Made by a program: the position numbers and the translations under genes. A stretch of 9,682 nt of DNA, taken from positions 1-9,682 of the forward strand of contig CABSMC010000083.1 of NCBI GenBank assembly GCA_902478715.1. The letters are read 5' to 3'. Below, piece by piece: positions 1 through 6,702 of the stretch. This DNA comes from an uncultured Adlercreutzia sp. (GTDB lineage: Bacteria > Actinomycetota > Coriobacteriia > Coriobacteriales > Eggerthellaceae). The number at the start of each line of letters is the position of its first letter. Positions within the stretch are counted from its first letter, which is position 1. The notes below the pieces were generated by a model, which did not search any database, was not told where the DNA came from, and worked only from the letters and a program-made list of their open reading frames with translations.

Positions 1-31
1 GTCGGCAGCGTCAGATGTGTATAAGAGACAG
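1..31 (+). other. Nextera/Tn5 sequencing adapter (artefact)
   Basis: These bases match the Illumina Nextera Read 1 transposase oligo without its first two bases. Positions 13-31 are the 19-bp Tn5 mosaic end AGATGTGTATAAGAGACAG. It is library-preparation sequence left at a contig end, not part of the genome. The ABC transporter gene that runs leftward is cut by it, so its missing C-terminus is an assembly effect and not a biological truncation. The match is exact over 31 bases, which leaves essentially no room for chance. Confidence 0.98.
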
Positions 32-32
32 C

Positions 33-1013
33 GCCCGTTCCGCCATCGACGGCCATGCCCATGAGCGCCGTCATGTCGAAACCGGTGGACATGATCTGCA
101 GCGGGTACACCGACAAGGTGTCTTCCTCGGTGCGCTCGATGTAGTTGTCCACGCCGTTGGCGAGCGCCAGGATGGCCGCGATGCCGATGATGCCGATGGA
201 GCCGGCGAACGCCGTCATGATGGTGCGGCCCTTCTTAGTCAGAAGGTTGTTCGCCGACAGCGCGAGTGCCGTGAGAAAGCTCATCGAGGTCTTGCGGATG
301 GGCTTGCGCGAGGCGTGCATTTCCGCTTCCGTGGGGAAATAGGGGTCGGTGTCCGAGCGGATGACGCCGTCGGCGAGGTTCACCGTGCGCGTGGCGTACT
401 CGGCCGCCAGCTCCGGGTTGTGGGTGACCATGATGACCAGGCGGTCCTTGGCGATCTGCGTGAGCAGGTCCATGATCTGCACCGAGGTGTGGGAGTCAAG
501 CGCACCGGTGGGCTCGTCGGCCAGCACGATCTCCGGGTCGTTGATGAGCGCGCGGGCGATGGCGACGCGCTGCATCTGACCGCCCGAAAGCTGGCTCGGC
601 TTCTTGTTCAAGTGCTCGGACAGCCCGACCGACGCCAGGGCCTCCTTGGCGCGGCGGGTGCGCTCGGCCTTCCCCACGCCCGAGAGCGTCAGCGCCAGCT
701 CCACGTTCTGCAGAATAGTCTGGTGCGGAATGAGGTTGTAGCTCTGGAACACGAACCCTATGCGGTTGTTGCGGAAGGTGTCCCAGTCGCGATCCTTGTA
801 GCGGTGGGTGGAGATGCCGTCGACGATCATGTCGCCGGAGTCGTAGTGATCTAGGCCGCCCATCACGTTCAAAAGCGTCGTCTTGCCCGAGCCCGACGGG
901 CCCAGAATCGCCACGAACTCGTTGTCGCGGAACGAGATGGAGACGTCGTTTAGGGCCACTTGGGTGAAGTCGCCCGTGGTGTAGGACTTGCAGATATTCT
1001 TAAGCTGCAGCAT
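33..1013 (-). CDS. ABC transporter ATP-binding/permease fusion, 3' end missing
   Basis: Partial gene: ATG at 1013, 327 codons readable before the adapter. Residues 1-225 are a complete ABC ATPase of the MacB/LolD/FtsE type. Walker A GPSGSGKT is at 38-45, the Q-loop Gln at 90, signature LSGGQ at 142-146, Walker B IVLADE at 162-167, the D-loop at 171-173 and the switch His at 198. Instead of ending near residue 230 the protein continues through a linker (226-262) into a hydrophobic segment at about 264-286, followed by an extracytoplasmic-looking stretch. This is the start of an FtsX/MacB-like permease, so it is an ATPase-permease fusion. Such proteins typically export peptides, lipoproteins or antibiotics, or act as mechanotransmitters; the substrate cannot be told here. 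A strong Shine-Dalgarno (AAGGAAGGG, 1031-1023) supports the start. The family call is sure; the role is not. Confidence 0.93.
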
Positions 1014-1262
1014 GCGCGCATTCCCTTCCTTCAATTCTCGGGAGCCATTATGAAGGTGCGGCGGTGCGCGCCGTCTGGCGCTTTCGTTAAAAGCGGGTTA
1101 TTTGCATAGATTTGCCACGAAGATTAAGCAGTTTCGCGGTATCCTGTCTTGCGGTTCACCAAGAAGCGTCAGCGTTCCCCGCCGGCTGCGCGGGTGCGGG
1201 CCCCACGCCCAACGCCCCGTTGCTCCGGGCGGCATCGCGCCGACCAACGAGAAAGGACAACT
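1014..1262. other. Divergent intergenic region, ABC transporter / ferritin
   Basis: This 249-bp gap separates two divergently read genes and must hold both promoters. The stretch 1083-1140 is clearly more AT-rich than its surroundings and is the likely promoter core. I could not identify a convincing hexamer pair or a DtxR/IdeR- or Fur-type iron box despite the ferritin downstream. The part from 1170 to 1250 is very GC-rich and could fold in the ferritin leader (for example CCCGC/GCGGG around 1178-1194). No credible gene is seen here. Confidence 0.5.
1023..1031 (-). promoter_or_regulatory. Ribosome binding site of the ABC transporter gene
   Basis: On the minus strand AAGGAAGGG lies about 9 nt before the ATG at 1013. 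A second ATG at 1018 is out of frame, so this site decides the start. No convincing -35/-10 pair could be fixed upstream; CATAAT at 1052-1047 is the best -10-like hexamer but has no matching -35. Confidence 0.7.
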
Positions 1263-1778
1263 ATGGACGCCAAGGTCTACGAGCTCATCAACGACCAGAT
1301 CAACAAGGAGCTGTACTCCGCCTACCTGTACCTCTCCTTCGCCGACTACTACGAGGAGGAGGGCCTCTCGGGCTACGCCAACTACTTCGAGATCCAGGCT
1401 CAGGAAGAGCGCGATCACGCGATGATCTTCCGCAACTACCTGCACGAGAACGGCGAGGCTGTGAAGCTTCTGGCCATCGACCAGCCGGACAAGACCTTCG
1501 CGAACTTCCTGGAGCCGCTCGAGGCCGCCATGGAGCACGAGAAGTACGTGACCTCGCTCATCAACGACATCTACGCCGCCGCGCTCGAGGCCCACGACTA
1601 CCGCGCCCAGAAGTTCCTCGGCTGGTTCATCGACGAGCAGCTGGAGGAAGAGGACAACGCCGACACCATGATCACCAACATGAAGCTGTTCGGCGGCGAT
1701 CCGAAGGGCCTGTACGACCTGGATCAGGCCTGCGCCGCCCGCGTCTACACCGTGCCGAGCCCCCTGGCCGGCAAGTAG
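1263..1778 (+). CDS. ftnA: Ferritin, bacterial non-heme (FtnA type)
   Basis: A 171-residue iron-storage protein that oxidises Fe(II) and stores the mineral inside a 24-subunit cytoplasmic shell. All ferroxidase-centre residues of the E. coli FtnA type are present one position earlier: Glu16, Glu49, His52, Glu93, Gln126 and Glu129, with the conserved Tyr at 23. The EERDHA motif at 48-53 is diagnostic. No haem-binding Met of bacterioferritin is evident. The ATG at 1263 follows GAGAAAGGA (1249-1257) at good spacing. An in-frame upstream ATG at 1149 would add 38 Arg/Pro-rich residues unlike any ferritin and was not used. Codon choice is strongly biased to AAG, AAC, GAG and TAC, which suggests high expression. 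It lies first in a cluster with queH and the hemolysin III gene. Confidence 0.96.
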   Translation: MDAKVYELINDQINKELYSAYLYLSFADYYEEEGLSGYANYFEIQAQEERDHAMIFRNYLHENGEAVKLLAIDQPDKTFANFLEPLEAAMEHEKYVTSLINDIYAAALEAHDYRAQKFLGWFIDEQLEEEDNADTMITNMKLFGGDPKGLYDLDQACAARVYTVPSPLAGK

Positions 1779-1788
1779 GCCGCCGAGC

Positions 1789-2688
1789 TTGCCACCCTTG
1801 GAACGCATCCTGTTACATGCTTGCTGCGGACCGTGCTCCTTGGAGCCGGTCCGCATTTTGCGCTCGGAAGGGGTGGAACCCGTCGTGTTCTACGCGAACT
1901 CGAACATCCACCCTGCCGAGGAATACGCCCGCCGCCTGGCCACCCTGCGCGAATGGGCCGCGGACGCCGACGTGGAAGTCGTGGAAGGCGCCTACGACCC
2001 CGAGGCTTGGGAGGCCACTGCCGGCCGCATAGGCGATGCCGCCGAAGCCAAGTTCGGCGTCATCGCCAACGAAGAAGGCGACCTTGAGGAGGAAGCCCTC
2101 TTTGGGGCAAATCCCGTAGGGGGCGACCTTGGTCGCCCCTTATCAAGCAAGTCAACCGTGCTCGATGAGGGCGGCGCAAACCCCGCCCCTACGGAAGGGC
2201 GTACGGCAGCGCGTCGGGCTCGCGAGGCCCGCTGCCGGGCTTGCTACCGCCTGCGCTTTGAAGAAGCCGCGCGCTACGCCCGCGAGCACGGCTTCGCTGC
2301 CCTTGGCGCCACGCTTTCGGTGAGCCCCTACCAGTACACCCGCATCATCCGCGAAGAGCTGGAGCGCGCCTGCGCCCGCGAGGGCATCAAGGCCTGCTTC
2401 GCAGACTACCGCCCTTTCTACGACGAGGCCACCCGGCGCTCGCGCGAGAGCGGCATGTACCGCCAGAACTACTGCGGCTGCCGCTTCTCCGACGCCGAGG
2501 CCGCCGCCGAGCGCGAAGAGCGTCGCGCCGCCCGACGAGCCGCCCGTGAGGCCGAGCGCGCAGCCCACGCCGACGAGCGCGCCGCCGTCGAAGCCGAACG
2601 CGCCCGTACCCGTGCCGAGAAGCAGGCCTACGCCGACAAGCAGGCCAAAAAGCGCGCCATCTTGAAGGCACTGCGCGAGCAGCAGTAG
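1789..2688 (+). CDS. queH: Epoxyqueuosine reductase QueH (with in-frame insert)
   Basis: QueH (old DUF208) performs the last step of queuosine synthesis, reducing epoxyqueuosine in tRNA to queuosine with iron-sulfur chemistry and without cobalamin; it is common in anaerobes. Visible marks are HACCGPC at residues 10-16, FYANSNIHPAEEYARR (34-49), RCRACYRLR (148-156) and YCGCRFS (228-234). These supply paired cysteines at 12/13, 149/152 and 229/231. At 299 residues it is longer than the usual 180-220. The excess lies in a loop at about 83-145, part of which is encoded by an 81-bp palindromic repeat (residues 109-136), and in a charged Ala/Glu/Arg/Lys-rich helical tail (about 236-299) that may bind tRNA or form a coiled coil. 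The start is a TTG, 10 bp after the ferritin stop, with no strong Shine-Dalgarno; TTG at 1798 is an alternative. The short gap suggests co-transcription with ferritin. Confidence 0.92.
   Translation: MPPLERILLHACCGPCSLEPVRILRSEGVEPVVFYANSNIHPAEEYARRLATLREWAADADVEVVEGAYDPEAWEATAGRIGDAAEAKFGVIANEEGDLEEEALFGANPVGGDLGRPLSSKSTVLDEGGANPAPTEGRTAARRAREARCRACYRLRFEEAARYAREHGFAALGATLSVSPYQYTRIIREELERACAREGIKACFADYRPFYDEATRRSRESGMYRQNYCGCRFSDAEAAAEREERRAARRAAREAERAAHADERAAVEAERARTRAEKQAYADKQAKKRAILKALREQQ
2114..2194. repeat. 81-bp palindromic repeat element inside queH
   Basis: The element is bounded by perfect 9-bp inverted repeats, CCGTAGGGG at 2114-2122 and CCCCTACGG at 2186-2194. Inside, the left arm forms its own hairpin (GGGGCGACC 2120-2128 with GGTCGCCCC 2131-2139) and the right arm another (GGGCGG 2169-2174 with CCGCCC 2183-2188). 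The GTAGGGGCG...CGCCCCTAC pattern resembles dispersed extragenic palindromic or MITE-like repeats seen in many gut bacterial genomes (from memory). Its length is 27 codons exactly, with no stop in the queH frame, so the gene stays open. No target-site duplication is obvious. Confidence 0.75.
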
Positions 2689-2697
2689 CTCATACCC

Positions 2698-2704
2698 AAA
2701 GGAG
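2698..2704 (+). promoter_or_regulatory. Ribosome binding site of the hemolysin III gene
   Basis: AAAGGAG lies 5 nt before the GTG at 2710, between the queH stop and that start. It fixes GTG as the start codon and supports independent, efficient translation within the cluster. Confidence 0.8.
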
Positions 2705-2709
2705 TCATC

Positions 2710-3450
2710 GTGCCCAACATTCGCCTTGCCCACCCCGAGCTCTCCCCCAACGCCGCTGCGGCGACGGCCAAGGTGTCGCCCGAAATTCGCGAGCTCATCA
2801 AGCGCTCCGGCAAAAAGCCCGTGCGCGAGTACACCTTGGGCGAGGAGATCTTCAACGCCGTCACCCATGGCATAGGAGCGGGTCTGGCCGTAGCGGCCCT
2901 TGTGCTTCTCATCGTGAAGTCGGTGTCAGATGGCGGCGGCATCCTTTTGGCGGCGGCCCTCGTGTATGGCATCGCGCAGTTGCTGGAGTACCTCATGTCC
3001 ACGCTGTACCACGCGCTGGCAGCAGAACGCGCCAAACGCGTGTTCAAAGTGCTCGACCATTCCGGCATCTATCTGCTCATTGCCGGCACCTACACCCCTT
3101 ACTGCCTCATCACCTTGGGACATGTGGGCGGCATCTGGCTCGCGGCCTTCGTCTGGGCCGTCTCGCTTGTCGGCATCGCCTGCGAAGCCTTCTGGACCTA
3201 CCGTCCCCGCTGGATATCGGCCGTGCTCTACGTGGCACTCGGCTGGTCCATCGTGTTCTTCATTCCGACGCTGTTCGCCGAGCTGGCCCCCGCGGGCTTC
3301 TGGCTCTTGGTTGCCGGCGGCATCAGCTATACCGTGGGCGCCGTATTCTACATATTCAAAAAGGTGCGCTACATGCACTCGATTTTTCATCTGTTCGTGC
3401 TGGCCGCCAGCTGCCTGCAATTCTTCAGCGTGTACTTCTTCGTGATTTAG
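2710..3450 (+). CDS. Hemolysin III / PAQR-family membrane protein
   Basis: A 246-residue integral membrane protein of the YqfA/HlyIII (PAQR-like) family with about seven membrane segments between residues 50 and 245. Conserved family residues are visible: Glu45 and His53 at the first helix (EEIFNAVTHGIG), Ser97 and His101 (STLYHAL), Asp116-His117 (LDHSGIYLLIAGTYTP) and the His223/His227 pair of the last helix (HSIFHLF). In PAQR hydrolases the Ser, Asp and the three His form a zinc site. The first 40 residues are a hydrophilic, probably cytoplasmic extension not typical of the family. The GTG start has a strong Shine-Dalgarno. It sits 21 bp after queH and is probably co-transcribed with it. 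The family name comes from a Bacillus cereus hemolysin; most members have no proven haemolytic role, and a membrane-lipid homeostasis function is equally possible. Confidence 0.93.
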   Translation: MPNIRLAHPELSPNAAAATAKVSPEIRELIKRSGKKPVREYTLGEEIFNAVTHGIGAGLAVAALVLLIVKSVSDGGGILLAAALVYGIAQLLEYLMSTLYHALAAERAKRVFKVLDHSGIYLLIAGTYTPYCLITLGHVGGIWLAAFVWAVSLVGIACEAFWTYRPRWISAVLYVALGWSIVFFIPTLFAELAPAGFWLLVAGGISYTVGAVFYIFKKVRYMHSIFHLFVLAASCLQFFSVYFFVI

Positions 3451-3487
3451 GGAAGCGGGCGCCTTCAAGCCGTTCGAAGAACAGGTG

Positions 3488-4324
3488 CTACTCGACATGC
3501 GCTGTCCGCAGGGCGGCGATTTCGCGGCCCCAGCCGGAAAGATCGTCCTGGGGCGTTTCCAGGAAGAAGGGCAGATCGCGCAAGGCCGGGTGGTTCGTCA
3601 CGGCGGCGAGCGCGTCGAAGCCGATGCAGCCCTCGCCGATGGGAGCGTGGCGATCCTTGTGGGCCGCAAGCGGGTTCTTCGAGTCGTTCAAGTGGATGGC
3701 GCGCAGGCGATTCAGCCCGATGACGCGGTCGAACTCTTCCAGGACGCCGTCCAAGTCGCCGGCGATGTCGTAGCCGCCGTCCCACACGTGGCAGGTGTCC
3801 AGGCACACGCCCACCTTCTCGTCCAGTTCCACGGCATCGATGATGGCGGCCAGCTCCTCGAAACGGCCGCCGACCTCCGTGCCCTTGCCCGCCATGGTTT
3901 CCAACAGCAGCGTCGTTGACTGTTCCGGCGCGAGCACTTGGTTCAGCGCGTCGGCGATGAGCGCGATGCCCGTCTCGGCGCCCTGGCCCACATGGCAGCC
4001 CGGATGCATGTTGTACAGCTGGCCGGGGGTGTTTTCCATACGCATGAGGTCGTCGGTTAAGAGTTCGATGGCGAACTGCCGCGTCTCGGGCTTGGCCGCT
4101 GCCGGGTTCATGGTGTAGGGCGCATGGGCCAGAAACGTCGTGATGCCGTGGGCGGCAGCGAACTCGTGAAATGCGGCTACATCGGCCGGATCGATGGCCT
4201 TGGCCTTGCCGCCGCGCGGATTGCGCGTGAAGAATTGGAACGTGTTCCCGTCGATGGAGGCCGCATCCTGGGCCATCTTCAGATACCCCTTGGCGCTGGA
4301 CAAATGACAACCGATGGTGAACAC
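3488..4324 (-). CDS. nfo: Endonuclease IV (AP endonuclease)
   Basis: A 278-residue TIM-barrel DNA repair enzyme that cuts the backbone 5' of abasic sites and removes 3' blocking groups in base-excision repair. The full tri-zinc ligand set is visible: His67, His107 (NMHPGCH), Glu142 (LLLET), Asp176 and His179 (CLDTCH), His211 (HLNDSK), Asp224 and His226 (KDRHAPIG), and Glu256 (FFLET). Length is normal for the family. The start is GTG at 4324, preceded on the minus strand by AAAGGA 7-8 nt upstream, and the reading begins FTIGCHLSSAKGY as in other Nfo proteins. It is convergent with the hemolysin III gene (37-bp gap, no clear terminator) and divergent from the AEC permease. A single-gene transcript is likely. 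Confidence 0.97.
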   Translation of the reverse strand: MFTIGCHLSSAKGYLKMAQDAASIDGNTFQFFTRNPRGGKAKAIDPADVAAFHEFAAAHGITTFLAHAPYTMNPAAAKPETRQFAIELLTDDLMRMENTPGQLYNMHPGCHVGQGAETGIALIADALNQVLAPEQSTTLLLETMAGKGTEVGGRFEELAAIIDAVELDEKVGVCLDTCHVWDGGYDIAGDLDGVLEEFDRVIGLNRLRAIHLNDSKNPLAAHKDRHAPIGEGCIGFDALAAVTNHPALRDLPFFLETPQDDLSGWGREIAALRTAHVE

Positions 4325-4362
4325 GGGCTCATCCTTTCGACGAAGCTAACGCAGCGCTGGCC

Positions 4363-4389
4363 AGTATACGCCACCGACCTCGCCTCCAA
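4363..4389 (-). promoter_or_regulatory. Possible nfo promoter
   Basis: On the minus strand TATACT (4368-4363) is a good -10 hexamer; TTGGAG (4389-4384) lies 15 bp upstream, a weak -35 with short spacing. This would place the transcript start about 30 nt before the nfo GTG. On the plus strand TACACT (4394-4399) is the best -10 candidate for the permease, but it has no fitting -35. Confidence 0.35.
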
Positions 4390-4434
4390 GGCGTACACTA
4401 AAGCGTCTTCGCAACAACATGAGAAAGGGCGGCC

Positions 4435-5379
4435 GTGGCCGAGGGCATGATCGGCATATTTCAGGAGATCGTCACGCTGTTCGTCATCGTGGGGGTAGGT
4501 TACGCCGCGAAGAGGCTGCGCTTCATGAACGACGAGTTCGACCGCATGCTTTCAAAGCTGGTCATCAACATCGCGCTGCCGGGCATGATTTTGGGCTCGG
4601 TGCTCACGGCCACCGAGCTGCCCACGCAGACAGAAGTATGGCTGTGCCTGGGGCTTTCCGTGGCGAGCAACCTCGTCATGTTCGCTGTGGCCTACGCCTT
4701 CACGCTGCTTCTGCGCATTCCCGACGGGCACCGGGGCGTGTACCGATTCATGCTCTGCTTCGGCAACGTCGGATTCATCGGGTATCCGGTGCTCTCGGCC
4801 ATCTTCGGCCCCGACGCCCTCGTGTACGCCGCCGTGTTCAACCTGCCCTTCAACTTCTTCGTGTTCACCGTGGGCGCGTGGTTTCTCACCCAGGACACCG
4901 ACGGCGACGTGAAGGTGCAAACCACCTGGCGCACCTTCGTCACACCGGTCATGCTGTCATGCGTGGCGGCCGTGCTTCTCACGCTAGGCGGCATCCACTA
5001 CGCGCCGATTCTGGGGGATGCGCTGAACACGCTCGGCTCCATCACCACGCCGGCGGCGCTGCTCATCATCGGCTCGTCGCTCGCGAACCTGCCAGTGCGC
5101 GACCTCATCGGCGGTCCGCGCCTGTGGACCTGCTCGGTGTTCCGGCTGCTCGTGATGCCGGCCGTCATCTGGGCCGCCTTCCACGCGTTCGTACCGGCGG
5201 GACTTATGTTCTCGGTGGCCGTGGTGCTGGCGGGCATGCCCGTGGCCACCAACGGCACCATGCTCTGCTACCAGTACGGCGGCAACTCGCGGGTCATGGC
5301 CCAGGGCACCTTCGTCACCACCGTGCTGGCGATAGCGAGCATCCCCATTCTGGCAGGGTTTGTGGGTGCGGTGATGTAA
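4435..5379 (+). CDS. Auxin efflux carrier (AEC) family permease
   Basis: A 314-residue protein with about ten membrane segments, of the AEC (YfdV/MleP-like) transporter family. Family marks are the N-terminal segment FMNDEFDRMLSKLVINIALP (residues 26-45) and the C-terminal stretch AGMPVATNGTMLCYQYGGNS, corresponding to the usual MPxATN...YGGD motif. Bacterial members carry dicarboxylates such as malate or other organic anions; the substrate here is unknown. The GTG start at 4435 has AAAGGG (4424-4429) at 5-nt spacing; the in-frame ATG at 4447 has no usable ribosome binding site. The gene stands alone, divergent from nfo and convergent with the aldo/keto reductase, with an intrinsic terminator 114 bp after its stop. 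Confidence 0.92.
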   Translation: MAEGMIGIFQEIVTLFVIVGVGYAAKRLRFMNDEFDRMLSKLVINIALPGMILGSVLTATELPTQTEVWLCLGLSVASNLVMFAVAYAFTLLLRIPDGHRGVYRFMLCFGNVGFIGYPVLSAIFGPDALVYAAVFNLPFNFFVFTVGAWFLTQDTDGDVKVQTTWRTFVTPVMLSCVAAVLLTLGGIHYAPILGDALNTLGSITTPAALLIIGSSLANLPVRDLIGGPRLWTCSVFRLLVMPAVIWAAFHAFVPAGLMFSVAVVLAGMPVATNGTMLCYQYGGNSRVMAQGTFVTTVLAIASIPILAGFVGAVM

Positions 5380-5452
5380 CGACACGCAAGCGAGCCTCCG
5401 CTCCCGCTAACCGAAGGCGAAAGCTCGCTGTCAACGCTTCCCGGACTTGATG

Positions 5453-5519
5453 TAGAATCTTTTCGGTGGCGCCTATAGCGCTGCCTCCAAGCGCCGGGGG
5501 TTGTCCCCCGGCACCTTTT
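5453..5519 (+). ncRNA. Candidate short two-hairpin RNA (or long 3' UTR)
   Basis: TAGAAT at 5453-5458 is a good -10 box. A start about 7 nt later would fall on G5465, exactly at the base of an 8-bp stem with two G-U pairs (5465-5472 with 5478-5485, loop CTATA). A short linker then leads to the terminator hairpin, giving a transcript of about 55 nt. The -35 is poor (CTGTCA at 5428-5433, spacing 19). It does not match 4.5S, 6S, 6C or tRNA patterns as far as I can judge. The simpler alternative is structured 3' UTR of the permease mRNA. Confidence 0.3.
5493..5519 (+). terminator. Rho-independent terminator after the AEC permease
   Basis: A perfect 8-bp stem, GCCGGGGG (5493-5500) and CCCCCGGC (5505-5512), with a TTGT loop is followed by ACCTTTTG. 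The T run is on the plus-strand side only, so it serves rightward transcription from the permease gene or from a small RNA starting near 5465. It separates the permease from the convergent aldo/keto reductase. Confidence 0.8.
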
Positions 5520-5544
5520 GTATTTGGGACGGAGCGGCGCTCCC

Positions 5545-6672
5545 CTATCCCTCGAAATGCTCGACGGCTTCGGCGAGGTGGTCGATGATGTCGATGGACT
5601 GGGGGCACATGGCCTCGCAGGTGCCGCACTGGATGCACTTCGAAGCGGGTCCCTCGGCGGCCTGCCAAGAGTAGAGGCCCTTGACGAACTCGTTGTCCTC
5701 GGTAGTGCGCTCCAGGTTCAGCAGGTTCATGGCAATGGGAATCTTCACGCCCTCGGGGCAGTCCTTCACGCAGTAGCCGCAGTTCGTGCACGGGATGAGA
5801 TCCACGCTGCGCAGGGCCGCGATGGCACCGTCGATGGCGCAGCGCTCCTCATCCGTCAGCGGCTTGCAGGTCTGGAAGGTGCGCATGTTGTCCCGCATCT
5901 GCTCGAGCGTGGAGGCACCGGCGAGCACCGTGAGGACGCCCGGCAGATCGAGGCAGTAGCGGTAGGCCCAGCTGGCCTGGCTCGCGTCCGGATCAGCGGC
6001 GGACAGCACCGCAGCCCCGCGCTCGGGTAGGTTCGCCAGACGGCCGCCGCGCACCGGCTCCATGATGATGACCGGCACACCGTGAGCTGCGGCCACTTCC
6101 ATACAGCGCGCCGACTGCGTGACCGGGTCGTCCCAATCCAGATAGTTCACCTGCAGCTGCACGAAATCCACCTCGGGATGCGCCGTGAGGATCTCTTCCA
6201 GCGTTTCGGGGCCGTCGTGCATGGAGAAGCCCACGTGGCGCACGAGCCCATCGGCCTTCGCCTTCGCCACGTAGTTCCACATGTCGTACTCGTCGAACTT
6301 GGCCGTGCGCGCACCGCCCAGATTGTGCAGCAGGTAGTAGTCGATGTAGTCGACACCGAGCCGCTCAAGGGAGGTGGGCAGGCACGCCTGGGCCTCCTCC
6401 TTGCTGGCGCACGCCCAAGCTAGGCACTTCGTGGCCACGGTGAAGGCGTCGCGCGGGTAACGTTCCACGAGCGCCTCGCGCAACGCCGTTTCGGAAGCGC
6501 CGTTGTGGTAGACGAAGGCGGTGTCCACGTAGGTGCCGCCCTTGGCGATGAACTCGTCCACCATGGCCTTCAGCTGATCGATGTCGATAGCCGTCACGTC
6601 ATCGGGGTCGGTCAGGGGAAGGCGCATGGCCCCAAAGCCGAGCTTGGCCACGCCGTCGCAGGATGCAGTCAT
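5545..6672 (-). CDS. Aldo/keto reductase with C-terminal 2x[4Fe-4S] domain
   Basis: A 375-residue predicted cytoplasmic oxidoreductase (COG1453 type). Residues 1-270 form an aldo/keto reductase barrel with the catalytic tetrad Asp50, Tyr55, Lys82 and His116 in place (TYVDTAFVYH, VATKCL, YLLHN). Residues 290-360 carry two ferredoxin-type cluster motifs: CxxCxxCxxxCP at Cys295, 298, 301, 305 and again at Cys346, 349, 352, 356. The fusion suggests that electrons pass between NAD(P)H or flavin chemistry and low-potential carriers, as in anaerobes; the carbonyl substrate is unknown. The ATG at 6672 has a strong Shine-Dalgarno (GAGAGGAGAA, 6685-6676). Upstream lies a promoter with MerR-type architecture, so induction by an electrophile, aldehyde, metal or thiol stress is plausible. 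No regulator gene is adjacent in this window. Confidence 0.95.
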   Translation of the reverse strand: MTASCDGVAKLGFGAMRLPLTDPDDVTAIDIDQLKAMVDEFIAKGGTYVDTAFVYHNGASETALREALVERYPRDAFTVATKCLAWACASKEEAQACLPTSLERLGVDYIDYYLLHNLGGARTAKFDEYDMWNYVAKAKADGLVRHVGFSMHDGPETLEEILTAHPEVDFVQLQVNYLDWDDPVTQSARCMEVAAAHGVPVIIMEPVRGGRLANLPERGAAVLSAADPDASQASWAYRYCLDLPGVLTVLAGASTLEQMRDNMRTFQTCKPLTDEERCAIDGAIAALRSVDLIPCTNCGYCVKDCPEGVKIPIAMNLLNLERTTEDNEFVKGLYSWQAAEGPASKCIQCGTCEAMCPQSIDIIDHLAEAVEHFEG

Positions 6673-6679
6673 GAGTTCT

Positions 6680-6701
6680 CCTCTCAGTCATTGATGAGAG
6701 G
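6680..6701 (-). promoter_or_regulatory. Palindrome between transcript start and Shine-Dalgarno of the aldo/keto reductase
   Basis: A perfect 7-bp inverted repeat, CCTCTCA and TGAGAGG on the minus strand, with an 8-nt centre. Its gene-proximal arm overlaps the Shine-Dalgarno. From the -10 box the transcript should begin near 6697-6696, inside the distal arm, so this fits a repressor operator at +1 better than an RNA hairpin, although either is possible. Confidence 0.45.
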
Positions 6702-6702
6702 C

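Noticed and set aside
15..854. Long plus-strand open frame antisense to the ABC transporter
   Set aside because: It begins inside the adapter, is rich in His, Arg and Gly with no family signature, and lies opposite a gene with every ABC motif.
1068..1081. Terminator hairpin GCGCC-GTCT-GGCGC followed by TTTCGTT
   Set aside because: Only a 5-bp stem with a broken T run, and it lies between two divergent gene starts where no transcript needs to end.
1083..1140. Iron box (DtxR/IdeR or Fur type) before ferritin
   Set aside because: The AT-rich stretch contains no sequence with adequate dyad symmetry for these sites.
1149..1262. N-terminal extension of ferritin from an upstream ATG
   Set aside because: The 38 added residues are Arg/Pro-rich and unlike ferritins; the ATG at 1263 has the proper ribosome binding site and gives the normal length.
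2152..2868. Minus-strand open frame across queH and the hemolysin III start
   Set aside because: Gly/Ala/Leu-rich antisense translation of a GC-rich gene, with no recognisable domain.
3451..3487. Terminator between the hemolysin III gene and nfo
   Set aside because: Only a 4-bp CTTC/GAAG pairing with no T run on either strand.
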